Shown here: positions 54,365-63,490 of the stretch, piece after piece | Layout: each line of letters opens with the position of its first letter | Position numbering within the stretch: the stretch's first letter is position 1 | From: an uncultured Brachyspira sp. | GTDB lineage: Bacteria > Spirochaetota > Brachyspiria > Brachyspirales > Brachyspiraceae | Direction of reading: 5' to 3' | Assembly (NCBI RefSeq): GCF_944388875.1 | Contig: NZ_CALXKQ010000012.1 | Span: 1 to 64,000 of the forward strand | Length of the DNA: 64,000 nucleotides | Notes under the pieces: generated by a model | Seen by the model: the letters and a program-made list of their open reading frames with translations, nothing else | Databases searched by the model: none | Told to the model about the DNA's origin: nothing | Translations under genes and position numbers: made by a program

Positions 54365-54418
54365 AGTAGTATCCTTTTATTTGTTTTGTCTGTGAAAATA
54401 TTATAACAAGGGTACTGC
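53461..54418. mobile_element. Insertion sequence with imperfect inverted ends
   Basis: An 18-base inverted repeat with two mismatches frames the transposase: ccttgctgtaatattttc at 53468-53485 (inside its last codons) and gaaaatattataacaagg at 54394-54411. Exact ends are uncertain; similarity fades just outside. No target duplication could be identified. It lies between glyS and the repeat island. Confidence 0.7.
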
Positions 54419-54481
54419 TTTTTTTATACTAAAAAATGTACAAAAACTCACACTCCTAAACATAAAAAAAATGTTTTTTTG

Positions 54482-54770
54482 TTGACTTTAAAATATTTTT
54501 GTGTATATTAGTTAATGCTAAGTAAAATTAAAAAATGCTGTCAAAAAAAGGCGTGAGAAACCTTTTAAGCATTGAAGAAGGTTAAAAAAATGTGTAATAT
54601 AGTTGTATTATGCTCTGGTATATTGTATACTTTGAGCAAGTTTAGTAATAGTTCTTTTAATTTAATAGTTAGAAATGCAGTACAAGTAATGATTATATTA
54701 TACTCTCAATTTTATAATCCTTCTTGTATTTTACTTAGCAATAAAAACAAATACTTGTACTGCTTTTTTA
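54482..54770 (+). ncRNA. Candidate small RNA gene with promoter and terminator
   Basis: TTGACT (54482-54487), a 16-base spacer and TATATT (54504-54509) form a promoter. A perfect 12-base stem, gcagtacaagta (54677-54688) with tacttgtactgc (54752-54763), is followed by six T and looks like a terminator, though its loop of 63 bases is long. The expected transcript is about 250 bases. A short open frame inside (54590 ATG) gives an unconvincing protein. I recognise no RNA family. Confidence 0.45.
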
Positions 54771-54817
54771 TAGATTTTAAAAAATTCGTTAAACTTTTAA
54801 GTTTGTCATTTTTTTAG

Positions 54818-55135
54818 TCAACTTTTTCCCGCCGCATACGCTCTGCGGACTTCGTCAAAGTTGCAAAAAGTGCAAGATATAAAATTAGTACTAAATCATA
54901 CTAAAATTGTTTTTGTATGTAAGATAGATTATTAATTTAAGCTAAAATATAGCCTTTCGAGAAGCGTATCCGAGCCTGTCGAGGATATAGCTTCTTCATG
55001 GCAACACCGAGTAGGTGCCTTACCTACGGCACGCAGAGCGTCGGCAAAAGAAGTGGGGTGCGGGTCAAAGCCCTGCAAATATTTAAAATTTAAAAAAATT
55101 ATTTTTGACAAAATATATTTGTTTTGGTATATACT
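54818..55135 (+). repeat. Structured repeat, copy A
   Basis: Starts tcaactttttcccgccgca and ends in ttgaca-N17-tatatact. Shares with copy B the blocks tcaactttttxccgcxgca-like start, aaagttgcaaaaa, atatagcct, ggggt...ggg.caaagccc, and the closing promoter-like sequence. Hairpins: ccgca / tgcgg near 54834 and gaagc-tatcc / ggata-gcttc near 54961-54993. The part from about 54959 to 55075 is GC-rich compared with the rest of the window. Confidence 0.7.
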
Positions 55136-55180
55136 GAAATGATTTCATTTTGCCGACCACTGCACATTATATAATTATTA

Positions 55181-55406
55181 TCAACTTTTTTGCCGCACAA
55201 AAAAGTTGCAAAAAACGCAATTGCTAGAACTTTATATTAAAAACATGCCTATTAAATATAGGATATAGCCTAAATTTATACTAAAAATGCAGTTCTTTTG
55301 GTTCTTTTATACCAATAAAAGAACTGGGGTATGGGGCAAAGCCCCAGATATAAAAACAAAAATAAATTTATATTTTTGACAAACTGTATTTGTTTAGGTA
55401 TATACT
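55181..55406 (+). repeat. Structured repeat, copy B
   Basis: Shorter and lower in GC than copy A, with the same block order. Begins with a perfect 11-base hairpin (caacttttttg / caaaaaagttg, 55182-55208), then a second hairpin built on agttcttttggt / accaataaaagaact (near 55294-55325), then ctggggtatggggcaaag, which forms ggggc-aaa-gcccc. Ends with TTGACA (55376-55381), 17 bases and TATATACT (55399-55406), a strong promoter-like end pointing right. Confidence 0.7.
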
Positions 55407-55727
55407 AATTTCTAATACAGAAATCTAGCTGCCTATAATAATATTATTCATCAATATCTGTTAATAAAAAATAACTAGCTCGTTTCAAAGTATATAGAAT
55501 AGTATCATTACAATATATTGTAGAATAATATCATCAATACAAAATTACAATAGTATATTTTTCTTACATATAAAACAACATAATTCGTATTAATAGTATT
55601 ATAATAGCCTTTTTTATATACATATCATGGGTAAATATATAAAAAAAATTTACATTTTAGTATATGTATAATATTGTAATATTCAGTATATATTTTATTA
55701 TATGATTAACACAAAAAAGGAGATAAA
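55407..55727. other. AT-rich leader before the lipoprotein gene
   Basis: About 320 bases without a gene. It follows the promoter-like end of repeat B and holds an AAAAGGAG ribosome site directly before the ATG at 55728. Nothing else stands out. Confidence 0.5.
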
Positions 55728-56468
55728 ATGAAAAAAATTATACCTATAGTATTATTTATATCTGTTTTAATATTTTCATGTTCTAAAACAGATACAACAT
55801 CAAATCAAAACGGAACAGCTGAAGCAGGAACTATGGATATAGACTTTCAGGCTGTATTCGGTGAAAAAGCTAATGATGACAATAATTTAATGCAAAACTC
55901 ATATTTAAAAGTTTCAGGAACTTACGGCAATATTGATGCTAAAGTAGATGCTGCTACAGGAGCTTCAACACCTGCAGGAGCAACTAAATCTTGGGACTCA
56001 TACAGATATAAAAACGGACAATTTGCTGACAACAAAATGGAACGTGGTTTCGGATTCTTTGTATTATATGGAGTATCTCCTTCAAAAACTTATAACTTTG
56101 ACGGTATGGTTACAGGAACATCCCAAAAAACTTTGGACGGAACTAATGGACCTTCTGTTATAGGAACAGGTGTTACTAAAGATGAAACTGGAGTTATTAC
56201 TATAAGATATGCCCATGCAGGAGGACCTACAGTTTATCCTTGGGTTTATGAATTAAAATCTGATACTAACGGAATATTCAAAATAGGATATGGTTTAGAT
56301 AATAATAAAATGAGTACTTCTCAAATTTCTAATGATACTGATTTTACTAATATACAAATGGTTACTGATAAAGCTAAAGACGGGCTTCCTTATTGGCAGG
56401 GAGATTTACAGGGTACTTTTGAAAATGATACTTTGACAATAAAAGGTACTTTGAAAGAAGTTCAATAA
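55728..56468 (+). CDS. Lipoprotein of unknown function
   Basis: 246 aa. A lipoprotein signal with lipobox FSCS (Cys at 18). The mature part starts with a Thr/Asn-rich linker (about 20-35), then a beta-rich domain with many Gly, Asn and Asp, including MERGFGFFVLYGVSP and GTFENDTLTIKGTL. Not recognised as a known family. Probably anchored to a membrane on the outer side. A terminator follows directly. Confidence 0.7.
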   Translation: MKKIIPIVLFISVLIFSCSKTDTTSNQNGTAEAGTMDIDFQAVFGEKANDDNNLMQNSYLKVSGTYGNIDAKVDAATGASTPAGATKSWDSYRYKNGQFADNKMERGFGFFVLYGVSPSKTYNFDGMVTGTSQKTLDGTNGPSVIGTGVTKDETGVITIRYAHAGGPTVYPWVYELKSDTNGIFKIGYGLDNNKMSTSQISNDTDFTNIQMVTDKAKDGLPYWQGDLQGTFENDTLTIKGTLKEVQ

Positions 56469-56486
56469 TGCACAATTAATAAATTT

Positions 56487-56520
56487 AAGGGACTTTATTT
56501 TATATAAAGCCCCTTATTTT
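56487..56520 (+). terminator. Terminator after the lipoprotein gene
   Basis: Stem aagggactttat / ataaagcccctt (one mismatch), then a T-rich tail. Confidence 0.75.
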
Positions 56521-56542
56521 ATATATTTAATAAAATAAATTA

Positions 56543-57022
56543 CTACAATTGCTTTGTAAACATTATTCCATCGCAATATGTGCCGTCTTTTAATCTGTAT
56601 CCATTCTTTATAATACCAGCCTCTGTAATTCCTAAAGAACGATATAATTTTAAAGCTGCTTCATTTAAAGAAACTACTCCGTTATATTGAAGCACTTTAA
56701 ATCCAAGATCTTTGCATCTTTTAAAAGAATCCAGTACAAGCTCTCTTCCTATACCTTTTCCTCTCATATCAGCTCTCACATCATAAGTAGTATTGCATAT
56801 ATGAGAACGTCTGCCGTATCCATTCGGATGTATTAAATAATAACCTAAAACTGTATCATTATCTACAGCACATATAACATCTATCTCCTTTTTAAAAAAG
56901 GAGTATGCTTCATCCAGCTTTATCGGATATTCATCAGGATAAGCAAGTGCCGATTCTACTATTTCATTCCAAATTTTAAGAATTTGCTCAACATCTTTAT
57001 CTTCATAAGAACGTATAATCAT
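56543..57022 (-). CDS. GNAT-family N-acetyltransferase
   Basis: 160 aa from the ATG at 57022; a longer frame to 57061 would overlap thiD without a ribosome site. The acetyl-CoA loop is RADMRGKGIGRELV (residues about 83-96; motif Q/RxxGxG/A), with ALKLYRSLGI at the end. Substrate unknown; related to phosphinothricin-type acetyltransferases. It lies 17 bases after thiD and is probably co-transcribed with it. Confidence 0.85.
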   Translation of the reverse strand: MIIRSYEDKDVEQILKIWNEIVESALAYPDEYPIKLDEAYSFFKKEIDVICAVDNDTVLGYYLIHPNGYGRRSHICNTTYDVRADMRGKGIGRELVLDSFKRCKDLGFKVLQYNGVVSLNEAALKLYRSLGITEAGIIKNGYRLKDGTYCDGIMFTKQL

Positions 57023-57039
57023 TATAGAACCCCAAAATA

Positions 57040-57849
57040 TTAAATATTTAAATATTTCCATGCCTCATAAAAATGATGAACAGGACCATGTCCCTTACCT
57101 ACACTATCTATTTTTGCCGCCTGTAATGCATTAAATAAATATTCTTTTCCTAATTTTGAAGCCTCAAGAGGCGTTTTTCCATGTGCCATATAACTGCAAA
57201 TAGCAGCCGAAAGAGTACATCCAGTTCCATGAGTATTTTTTGTATCTATTCTCATAGCATCTAAAAATTCTTTATGATCCTTACTCATAAATAAATCCCT
57301 TGAAAGCTCTCCTTCTAAATGTCCGCCCTTAAGCATAACATTTTTAGCTCCCATATTGAGTATATCATCAGCAGCCTTTATCATATCATCATCTGTTTTT
57401 ATATTTTTTAATGTTAAATCTTCTGCCTCAGGTATATTAGGAGTTATAATAGTAGATATTGGAACTATATATTTTTTTAAACTATCAACAGCCTCCTCTA
57501 AAAGCAGCCTGTCCCCGCTTTTTGCTACCATTACAGGATCAACTATTATAGGTATATTCTTTGCATTTTCATTTAAAAATTTTGCAACTAACTTTATTAT
57601 ATTGCTATTAAAAAGCATACCTATCTTTACAGCATCAGGCACAATATCATCAAATATGCAGTACAGTTGTTCTTCTATTGCTTTTATCTCTATTTCATAA
57701 CAGCTTCTAACCCCTTGAGTATTTTGCACAGGCAATGCAGTTAATACACTCATACCATAACATCCTAAAGCTGAAAATGTTTTTAAATCAGCCTGTATTC
57801 CAGCACCTCCAGAACCATCAAACCCTGCAATAGTCAAAGCCTTTATCAT
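57040..57849 (-). CDS. thiD: Hydroxymethylpyrimidine / phosphomethylpyrimidine kinase
   Basis: 269 aa. Motifs of ThiD: AGFDGSGGAGIQADLKTFSA near the start, VDPVMVAKSG and a C-terminal THGTGCTLSAAICSY. It phosphorylates the pyrimidine part of thiamine (twice) in the cytoplasm. No thiamine genes or TPP riboswitch are next to it (only 19 bases separate it from the receiver gene), so it may act in salvage. Confidence 0.94.
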   Translation of the reverse strand: MIKALTIAGFDGSGGAGIQADLKTFSALGCYGMSVLTALPVQNTQGVRSCYEIEIKAIEEQLYCIFDDIVPDAVKIGMLFNSNIIKLVAKFLNENAKNIPIIVDPVMVAKSGDRLLLEEAVDSLKKYIVPISTIITPNIPEAEDLTLKNIKTDDDMIKAADDILNMGAKNVMLKGGHLEGELSRDLFMSKDHKEFLDAMRIDTKNTHGTGCTLSAAICSYMAHGKTPLEASKLGKEYLFNALQAAKIDSVGKGHGPVHHFYEAWKYLNI

Positions 57850-57868
57850 AATATTATCCCTTTATTAA

Positions 57869-58576
57869 TTATTTAAGTTTTTCTATATATTTTTCATATA
57901 TAAATTTGCATACTAATCTTGAATTAAATGCTGATAAATCTCCAAATTCACCCACATATTCATTGCCTATTTTTTCAAGTACATTAATAGAAAAATTAAT
58001 TTTATAAGAGCCTATAGACATAGAAGCATTTTTTATAACATGTCCCACTTCTAAATTTGCCTCTTCAGAAGGCATAATAAATTTTAAACCAATAGGGGAC
58101 ATTTCTATTATCATACCATGAAGTATTTGTCTTACCCCATCATGTCTAAACACAAGTTTAAAATTATCTAAATCATTTATAACTATATGCTTTAATTTCT
58201 TAGGTGTTATATGAGCCTTTTCCAAAAGCATACAAAATCTGCTTAGAAAATCTTTTTCATTAAAAGGCTTAAGTAAAAATCCTGAAACACCTATACGCAT
58301 CATATTGGATATAAACTCTTTTGTTGGTTCTAAAACATGCACTATTACATGCACCCCTTTATATCTATCATCCATATAAATTTTTTCAAGTATCTCAGTC
58401 ATTTCAGTATCCCCTTCATTAGCTTCTATGATAGCTGCTGGGAATGGTCTTTTTCCAAACATTGTAAGAATGTTTTTTTTATCTTTTACTTCTACTACCT
58501 CATAGCCCGCCGTTATTAAAATACTTATAAGACTATCTCTTATTTGCGAAGATGAATCATAAACTAATACTCTCAT
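57869..58576 (-). CDS. Atypical receiver-PilZ protein
   Basis: 235 aa. Residues 1-120 fold like a response-regulator receiver (VLVYDSSSQIRDSLISIL, GVSGFLLKPF with Lys103), but the phosphorylation Asp is replaced by Glu51 (AAIIEAN), the acid pocket keeps only Asp7, and the Ser/Thr after strand 4 is absent. So it may be permanently switched on or act as an output scaffold. The C-terminal half is PilZ-like (RHDGVRQILHG, EMSPIGLKF), a fold that binds cyclic di-GMP. It lies upstream of thiD by 19 bases. Confidence 0.75.
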   Translation of the reverse strand: MRVLVYDSSSQIRDSLISILITAGYEVVEVKDKKNILTMFGKRPFPAAIIEANEGDTEMTEILEKIYMDDRYKGVHVIVHVLEPTKEFISNMMRIGVSGFLLKPFNEKDFLSRFCMLLEKAHITPKKLKHIVINDLDNFKLVFRHDGVRQILHGMIIEMSPIGLKFIMPSEEANLEVGHVIKNASMSIGSYKINFSINVLEKIGNEYVGEFGDLSAFNSRLVCKFIYEKYIEKLK

Positions 58577-58778
58577 AAAATTATACCTAGAATTAATTAT
58601 AATGTTTTATACTATTATAATATAGAAACAATTAAAATCAATAATATATAAATACTTAAAAAAAATTTTTGATGTTATTTACATATTTTGAATTAAATAA
58701 TAAAAAATATTAGCCATAATTAAATTAAAATAATATCAAAAAAGTTGTTTTTTTTATTTAATTATATATAATTATGGA

Positions 58779-60221
58779 ATGAAGATTTCAGGATATAATT
58801 TATTTCCGCCATTATTGGGACATATAAAAAATTGGTACAGCCATATTGACAGAATAAAAGATATGGGCTTTGAATGGGTGTACATAAATCCCATTACATA
58901 TACAGGATTCAGCGGAAGTTTATATGCTACAAAATATTATTATCAATATAATCCCGCATTTTTTACAAGTTCAAATCAAATTGAAGCAGAAAAAGAATTA
59001 AAAGAATTTCTCAAATACTGCAATGATAATAATATAAAAATAATGGTTGATCTTGTTATAAATCATTCATCCAAAGACTGCAATCTTGTAGAAGAACATT
59101 TTGAATGGTATAAAACAAAAGACGGAGTACTGCAGTCGCCTGGGGCTTGGGATAATGGAAAATGGATTGAATGGGGAGATTTAGCAAGTTTTAATAATAA
59201 AATAGATCCTAATCAAAAAGATGAAGAAGAAAATAAAGATAATATTAATAACAATGAAAATAAAAATGATGATGAAATTATCAATATAGGAGAAATACTT
59301 AATCCTATATGGTATTATTGGAATGATCTTGTAAAACATAATTTAGAATTAGGATTCAGCGGATTCAGATGCGATGCTGCCTACAAAGTTCCTAAAGAAT
59401 TATGGAAATATCTTATAGATAATGCTAAAAAAATAAATAGTGAAGTTATATTCTTTGCTGAAAGTTTAGGATGTTCTATGGATGATACCAAAAACCTTAT
59501 AAATGCAGGATTTGATTATGTAGCAAGCAGCGCCAAATGGTGGGATTATGAGGGCGAATGGTTTATAGAACAGTATGATTTAGCTAGAAAGAAAACTAAA
59601 CAAATAGCATTTCCAAGCAATCATGATACAAGAAGGCTTATAGAAGAATATAACGGCAATATATGGAGATTAAAACAAACTTTTTTATTTACAGCTATAG
59701 TATGCGATATGTGGATGATAACTACAGGGGATGAATATGGATTTATAAATAGATGCAATGTTGTAGGCGGAAGTGAAAAAGATTATGAAAATATAAATTA
59801 TGATCTTACACAATACATAAGAAATATGACGGAATACGTGAAAAAAAATAATATACTGGCAGACTGCGGAAAAATAGTATCTTTGGACATAGAAGAAAAG
59901 AAAAAAATAGAAAAATTAAAAAAAGAATGTGAAAATAATCAATCTCAGGAATGCCGTAATTTTAATGAAAATAATGAAAAAGAAAACGATAATAAAAAAG
60001 ATCCATTCAGAAAATTTTATAAATATAGCTTGGACGGAAATGATAAACTTTTAATTATAGTGAATATAACTGATAAAAAAGAAAAATTAGATACTTCAAA
60101 ATATGATATCAGAAGCGATATATCTTTAGATAATAGAATAGAAAATCTAACAGGAACTATTGATATGCTTCCGTATCAATTAAAAATATTTACAACTAGA
60201 GAAAAAGCATATTGGGCATAG
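58779..60221 (+). CDS. GH13 alpha-amylase family protein
   Basis: 480 aa with the four GH13 regions in order: DLVINHSS; GFSGFRCDAAYKVP (nucleophile Asp at about 198); FFAESLG (acid Glu at about 227); and FPSNHDTRRL (Asp at about 282). A low-complexity loop rich in Asn, Asp and Glu (about residues 146-168) and another acidic one (about 375-406) interrupt the fold. There is no signal peptide, so the substrate is internal (glycogen or maltose type). Which GH13 subfamily is unclear. Confidence 0.82.
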   Translation: MKISGYNLFPPLLGHIKNWYSHIDRIKDMGFEWVYINPITYTGFSGSLYATKYYYQYNPAFFTSSNQIEAEKELKEFLKYCNDNNIKIMVDLVINHSSKDCNLVEEHFEWYKTKDGVLQSPGAWDNGKWIEWGDLASFNNKIDPNQKDEEENKDNINNNENKNDDEIINIGEILNPIWYYWNDLVKHNLELGFSGFRCDAAYKVPKELWKYLIDNAKKINSEVIFFAESLGCSMDDTKNLINAGFDYVASSAKWWDYEGEWFIEQYDLARKKTKQIAFPSNHDTRRLIEEYNGNIWRLKQTFLFTAIVCDMWMITTGDEYGFINRCNVVGGSEKDYENINYDLTQYIRNMTEYVKKNNILADCGKIVSLDIEEKKKIEKLKKECENNQSQECRNFNENNEKENDNKKDPFRKFYKYSLDGNDKLLIIVNITDKKEKLDTSKYDIRSDISLDNRIENLTGTIDMLPYQLKIFTTREKAYWA

Positions 60222-60241
60222 ATTTTAAAGGTGTTTTAGTT

Positions 60242-62641
60242 ATGGAAGAGAGAAAATCTATAGACAGTTTTTTTTCAGATCTATCTATGGGTCTGCTTTG
60301 GGCTGAAAATACAAATGAAATAGACAGAGTTGTTGATTTATTTTTAGAAAAAACATGTCAATACTATGGTTTTGACTGCGGAGAAGTATATTTTCCTAAA
60401 GGGGATTATCTAATACTAAGAGGCGTATATGGAATAGATAGATACTATGTATGTAAGGTGGATTTTCCAATAGAGGCTACTCATTGTAAAGATATACTAT
60501 ATGAACAAAAAATATATATAGGAGAAAATATTAATCATACAAATATAGAAGTATTTTCAGAGTATTCTTCAATATTTGTACTGCCTATATTCTTTTATAC
60601 CCACCCTATAGGTGTTGTAGTTTTTAGAAATAAAGAAAGCAGGATAGATTTATATTACAGTATTGTAGATGAAATAAAAAATGTTATAGGACATTTTGCG
60701 GTATATGCTAATAATGTTCTTCAGAATGTAACTTATAAAGAAAGGGATAAACAATTAAAACTGCTTAGAGAATTGTATTTAAAATTAAGCGATGTAGATG
60801 ATTTTGAAAACAATTTGAATAATTTAGCATCTGATATAGCAAGCATATTTACAGCAAGCAGGGCTTTCATAAGACTTAGAGATGATAAAAATAATTTATA
60901 TACTAGATCAAGTTATGGTTTTCCTGATAATTTTGATTATTCTATTTTTGATGATTTAAAATATCTGTCAAAATTTTTAGAAAATAATATTTATTATATA
61001 AATAATGCTTCAAAACATGAAGATTATAATAATTTCTCAGGTATAATAAATAGATCGGTATTATTTAATACTATACCTGTAAAAAAAGGATGCATAGGCT
61101 ATATAGTTGTAATAGATAAAATACCTGATGCTGTTAATCCTTTAGGGGATTTTGACAATGAAGATTTGAATCTGTTTAATCCTTTGCTTGCCAATATATC
61201 CAGCAGAATGTCTGAACATTACAACCTTATAGAATTAAGCAAAGCAAATCAAAAAAATACTAAACACATGTCGCGTTTAAATACATTATATGATATAAGC
61301 AATATTTTGTTAGAGCGTTCCAAAACTGAAGATATATTGTTTTTGCTTCTTACTATAGCTACTATAGGTGATGTATTTGCATTTAATAGGGCATTTGCTT
61401 TTCTTTATGACAAAGAATTTAATGTATTTAGGGGGCGTATGTGTGTTGCACCAAAAAGTGCTGACGATGCTGGTATGATATGGAGCAATATGCAGAACAT
61501 GGATAAATATGCTCTTAGAGAAAAATTAATGCTTTCTTTTGATAAGAGAAGTTTAGAAGATTCATGGGATTTAAATCAAAAGTTTTTAAATACAGTAATA
61601 CCTAATAATAAAAACTGTAAATTATTTTTTGATGTATTTAATAATAAAAAAAGTATAAATATAACTGATATAAAAAATAATGAGGAAGTTAATCAAATAA
61701 AAAAATATACTGATATATTTGGTGATTACCCTTTTGCTATAATACCTATAATGAATTCTATAAATTGTATAGGAATGGTTGTGGTTGATAATCCTTATAA
61801 TGGCAAGTCTATACCTGATGATGACTTAGATTACTTAAAAATGTTCGGAAGACAGGCTGCTGTAGCTTTAGAATATTCTTCTCTTTACAATGAAATAGAA
61901 AAAAATAATAATGCTCTTAAAGCTGCTGAGAAAAGTTTATTGGATTTAAAAAGTTTGGCTATAATTGGGGAAATGAGTTCTTCTATGACGCATAATTTAA
62001 GAAATTTTATAGTACCTATAGCTGGATTTGCTAATAGGCTGGTAAAAATAAGTAAAGATGAAACCATTAAAAATTATGCACAAATAATTGCAAATGAGGT
62101 TGAAAATTTAGAAAATTATTTAAGAAGAAATTTATCATTTGCCAAAAGCATTAATTTAGAAATAGATAATATTAATATAGATGATATGATAAAATATTTA
62201 ACTATTCTCTCAAAAGAATATATAAAAAAAAGCGGCAAAAATATTAAATTTTATGCAGTTAAAATTACAAAAGAAAATACTGTAAGATGGGATTATGACA
62301 GAATGAATGACGTTATATCCAATTTAATAATAAATGCTATAGATGCTATAAATGGTAATGAAAAAGATTCTTTTATAAGCGTTATATTTAATGATAATGC
62401 CTATAAAGAATCTATGATAGATATAATAGTTGAAAACACAAATTCATATATAGAACCTGAATTAGCGGAAAAAATATTTACTCCGTTTTTTACAACCAAG
62501 AGTCATGGAGTTGGTATAGGTTTAGCAATATCCAAAAGAATAGTGGAAGCACATGGCGGAAGCATGATGCTTAAAAGCGTAAACGGTAGTTTTAAAGTAA
62601 CAACATTTTTTGTTTCTATACCAGTTAGTTTAAACAATTAG
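60242..62641 (+). CDS. Multi-GAF sensor histidine kinase
   Basis: 799 aa from the ATG at 60242; a frame open to 60212 overlaps the amylase gene and has no ribosome site, while AAAGGTG precedes 60242. Three GAF-like parts (about 20-150, 170-330, 345-550) are followed by a dimer helix with His in MTHNLRN (about 583) and an ATPase domain: N box MNDVISNLIINAIDAI, G box GVGIGLAISKRIVEAHGG. No membrane segment: a cytoplasmic sensor. The receiver proteins encoded nearby are possible but untested partners. Follows the amylase gene by 20 bases. Confidence 0.88.
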   Translation: MEERKSIDSFFSDLSMGLLWAENTNEIDRVVDLFLEKTCQYYGFDCGEVYFPKGDYLILRGVYGIDRYYVCKVDFPIEATHCKDILYEQKIYIGENINHTNIEVFSEYSSIFVLPIFFYTHPIGVVVFRNKESRIDLYYSIVDEIKNVIGHFAVYANNVLQNVTYKERDKQLKLLRELYLKLSDVDDFENNLNNLASDIASIFTASRAFIRLRDDKNNLYTRSSYGFPDNFDYSIFDDLKYLSKFLENNIYYINNASKHEDYNNFSGIINRSVLFNTIPVKKGCIGYIVVIDKIPDAVNPLGDFDNEDLNLFNPLLANISSRMSEHYNLIELSKANQKNTKHMSRLNTLYDISNILLERSKTEDILFLLLTIATIGDVFAFNRAFAFLYDKEFNVFRGRMCVAPKSADDAGMIWSNMQNMDKYALREKLMLSFDKRSLEDSWDLNQKFLNTVIPNNKNCKLFFDVFNNKKSINITDIKNNEEVNQIKKYTDIFGDYPFAIIPIMNSINCIGMVVVDNPYNGKSIPDDDLDYLKMFGRQAAVALEYSSLYNEIEKNNNALKAAEKSLLDLKSLAIIGEMSSSMTHNLRNFIVPIAGFANRLVKISKDETIKNYAQIIANEVENLENYLRRNLSFAKSINLEIDNINIDDMIKYLTILSKEYIKKSGKNIKFYAVKITKENTVRWDYDRMNDVISNLIINAIDAINGNEKDSFISVIFNDNAYKESMIDIIVENTNSYIEPELAEKIFTPFFTTKSHGVGIGLAISKRIVEAHGGSMMLKSVNGSFKVTTFFVSIPVSLNN

Positions 62642-62663
62642 TGATTATTTTCCGATAATCACT
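62640..62663 (+). other. Hairpin between histidine kinase and next gene
   Basis: A perfect nine-base stem, agtgattat / ataatcact, with a six-base loop. No T-run directly behind, so probably an RNA stability or processing element rather than a terminator. Confidence 0.6.
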
Positions 62664-62679
62664 TTGGAGAGTTTTTATT

Positions 62680-63483
62680 ATGGCAAAGATAAGTGAAGCT
62701 GCTAAAGCAGAATGTACTAGGATGCAAAATAAATATAAGGATTTGCTTTCGGGTACTGAAGAGCTTTTAGCAAAAGTAGAAAAAGATTTATTAACTATAG
62801 AAGACCCATTAGAAGCGTCAAAGAAAAAAATAGATGCTGCAGTATTATATATTAAGGCATCTTCTTTTATTGCAACAATATGCTATATAGCTATAGAATA
62901 TATAGAGGTTCGTTCTGATAATCAATTAAATGACGGAAGAAGATATATTAATAAAGCTATTATGCTTTTAGAAGAGGTATTTGGAAATCATACTGATGAC
63001 TCTCTATCTTTAAATGAGGAAATACATGAATATTTAAAAGATAAATTAACTGATGAATGGAAATATAAATTTATTTGCTCATTTGGGTATGTTATAGATT
63101 ATTTTAAGTACTGCTACGGAGAAAACTCTAAATGGCTTCAGAATTTCATTGAAATAGAAGGAAGATTCGCAGTTCTAGCAAAAAATATGATAGATTTTAA
63201 AAATTACATAAAAGAACTAAGTCCTGAATTGGAAGGCTATAGATTTAGAGTAAAAATGATGGAATTAGTAAAAAGTCTTTTATCTGCTGCTGCTGAACAA
63301 TACAGAACTAAATATGAACTGCAGGATAAAAGATTAGATGATATGAAAATGGCTCTGAATATAATTGCTTCTCTTAGAAGAATACATGTTTATCTAAATG
63401 AAGTAGAAGAATCCGAAGAGAAAAAGAAAATGTATGATCTTTGGAAGAAAAAAATGGATGCCGATATCAAAAAGATGAAATAA
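62680..63483 (+). CDS. Helical protein of unknown function
   Basis: 267 aa, nearly all helix, with many charged residues and no Pro- or Gly-rich parts. No signal peptide or membrane segment. I do not recognise the family; it is similar in style, though not clearly in sequence, to the protein at 24915. The hairpin and a GGAG site lie before its ATG. It follows the kinase by 38 bases and may share its transcript. Confidence 0.65.
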   Translation: MAKISEAAKAECTRMQNKYKDLLSGTEELLAKVEKDLLTIEDPLEASKKKIDAAVLYIKASSFIATICYIAIEYIEVRSDNQLNDGRRYINKAIMLLEEVFGNHTDDSLSLNEEIHEYLKDKLTDEWKYKFICSFGYVIDYFKYCYGENSKWLQNFIEIEGRFAVLAKNMIDFKNYIKELSPELEGYRFRVKMMELVKSLLSAAAEQYRTKYELQDKRLDDMKMALNIIASLRRIHVYLNEVEESEEKKKMYDLWKKKMDADIKKMK

Positions 63484-63490
63484 TTTATAA

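Noticed and set aside
53413-54386. tgtctgt near 53421 and 54387 as IS ends
   Set aside because: They are in direct, not inverted, orientation and similarity stops after seven bases; the inverted pair at 53468 and 54394 is better.
54590-54817. Short open frame of about 75 residues within the IS-repeat gap
   Set aside because: A weak ribosome site exists, but the composition looks random and it crosses the 12-base stem. I favour a non-coding RNA, though a small protein is not excluded.
57850-57868. TPP riboswitch before thiD
   Set aside because: Only 19 bases separate thiD from the gene upstream; no room for the fold.
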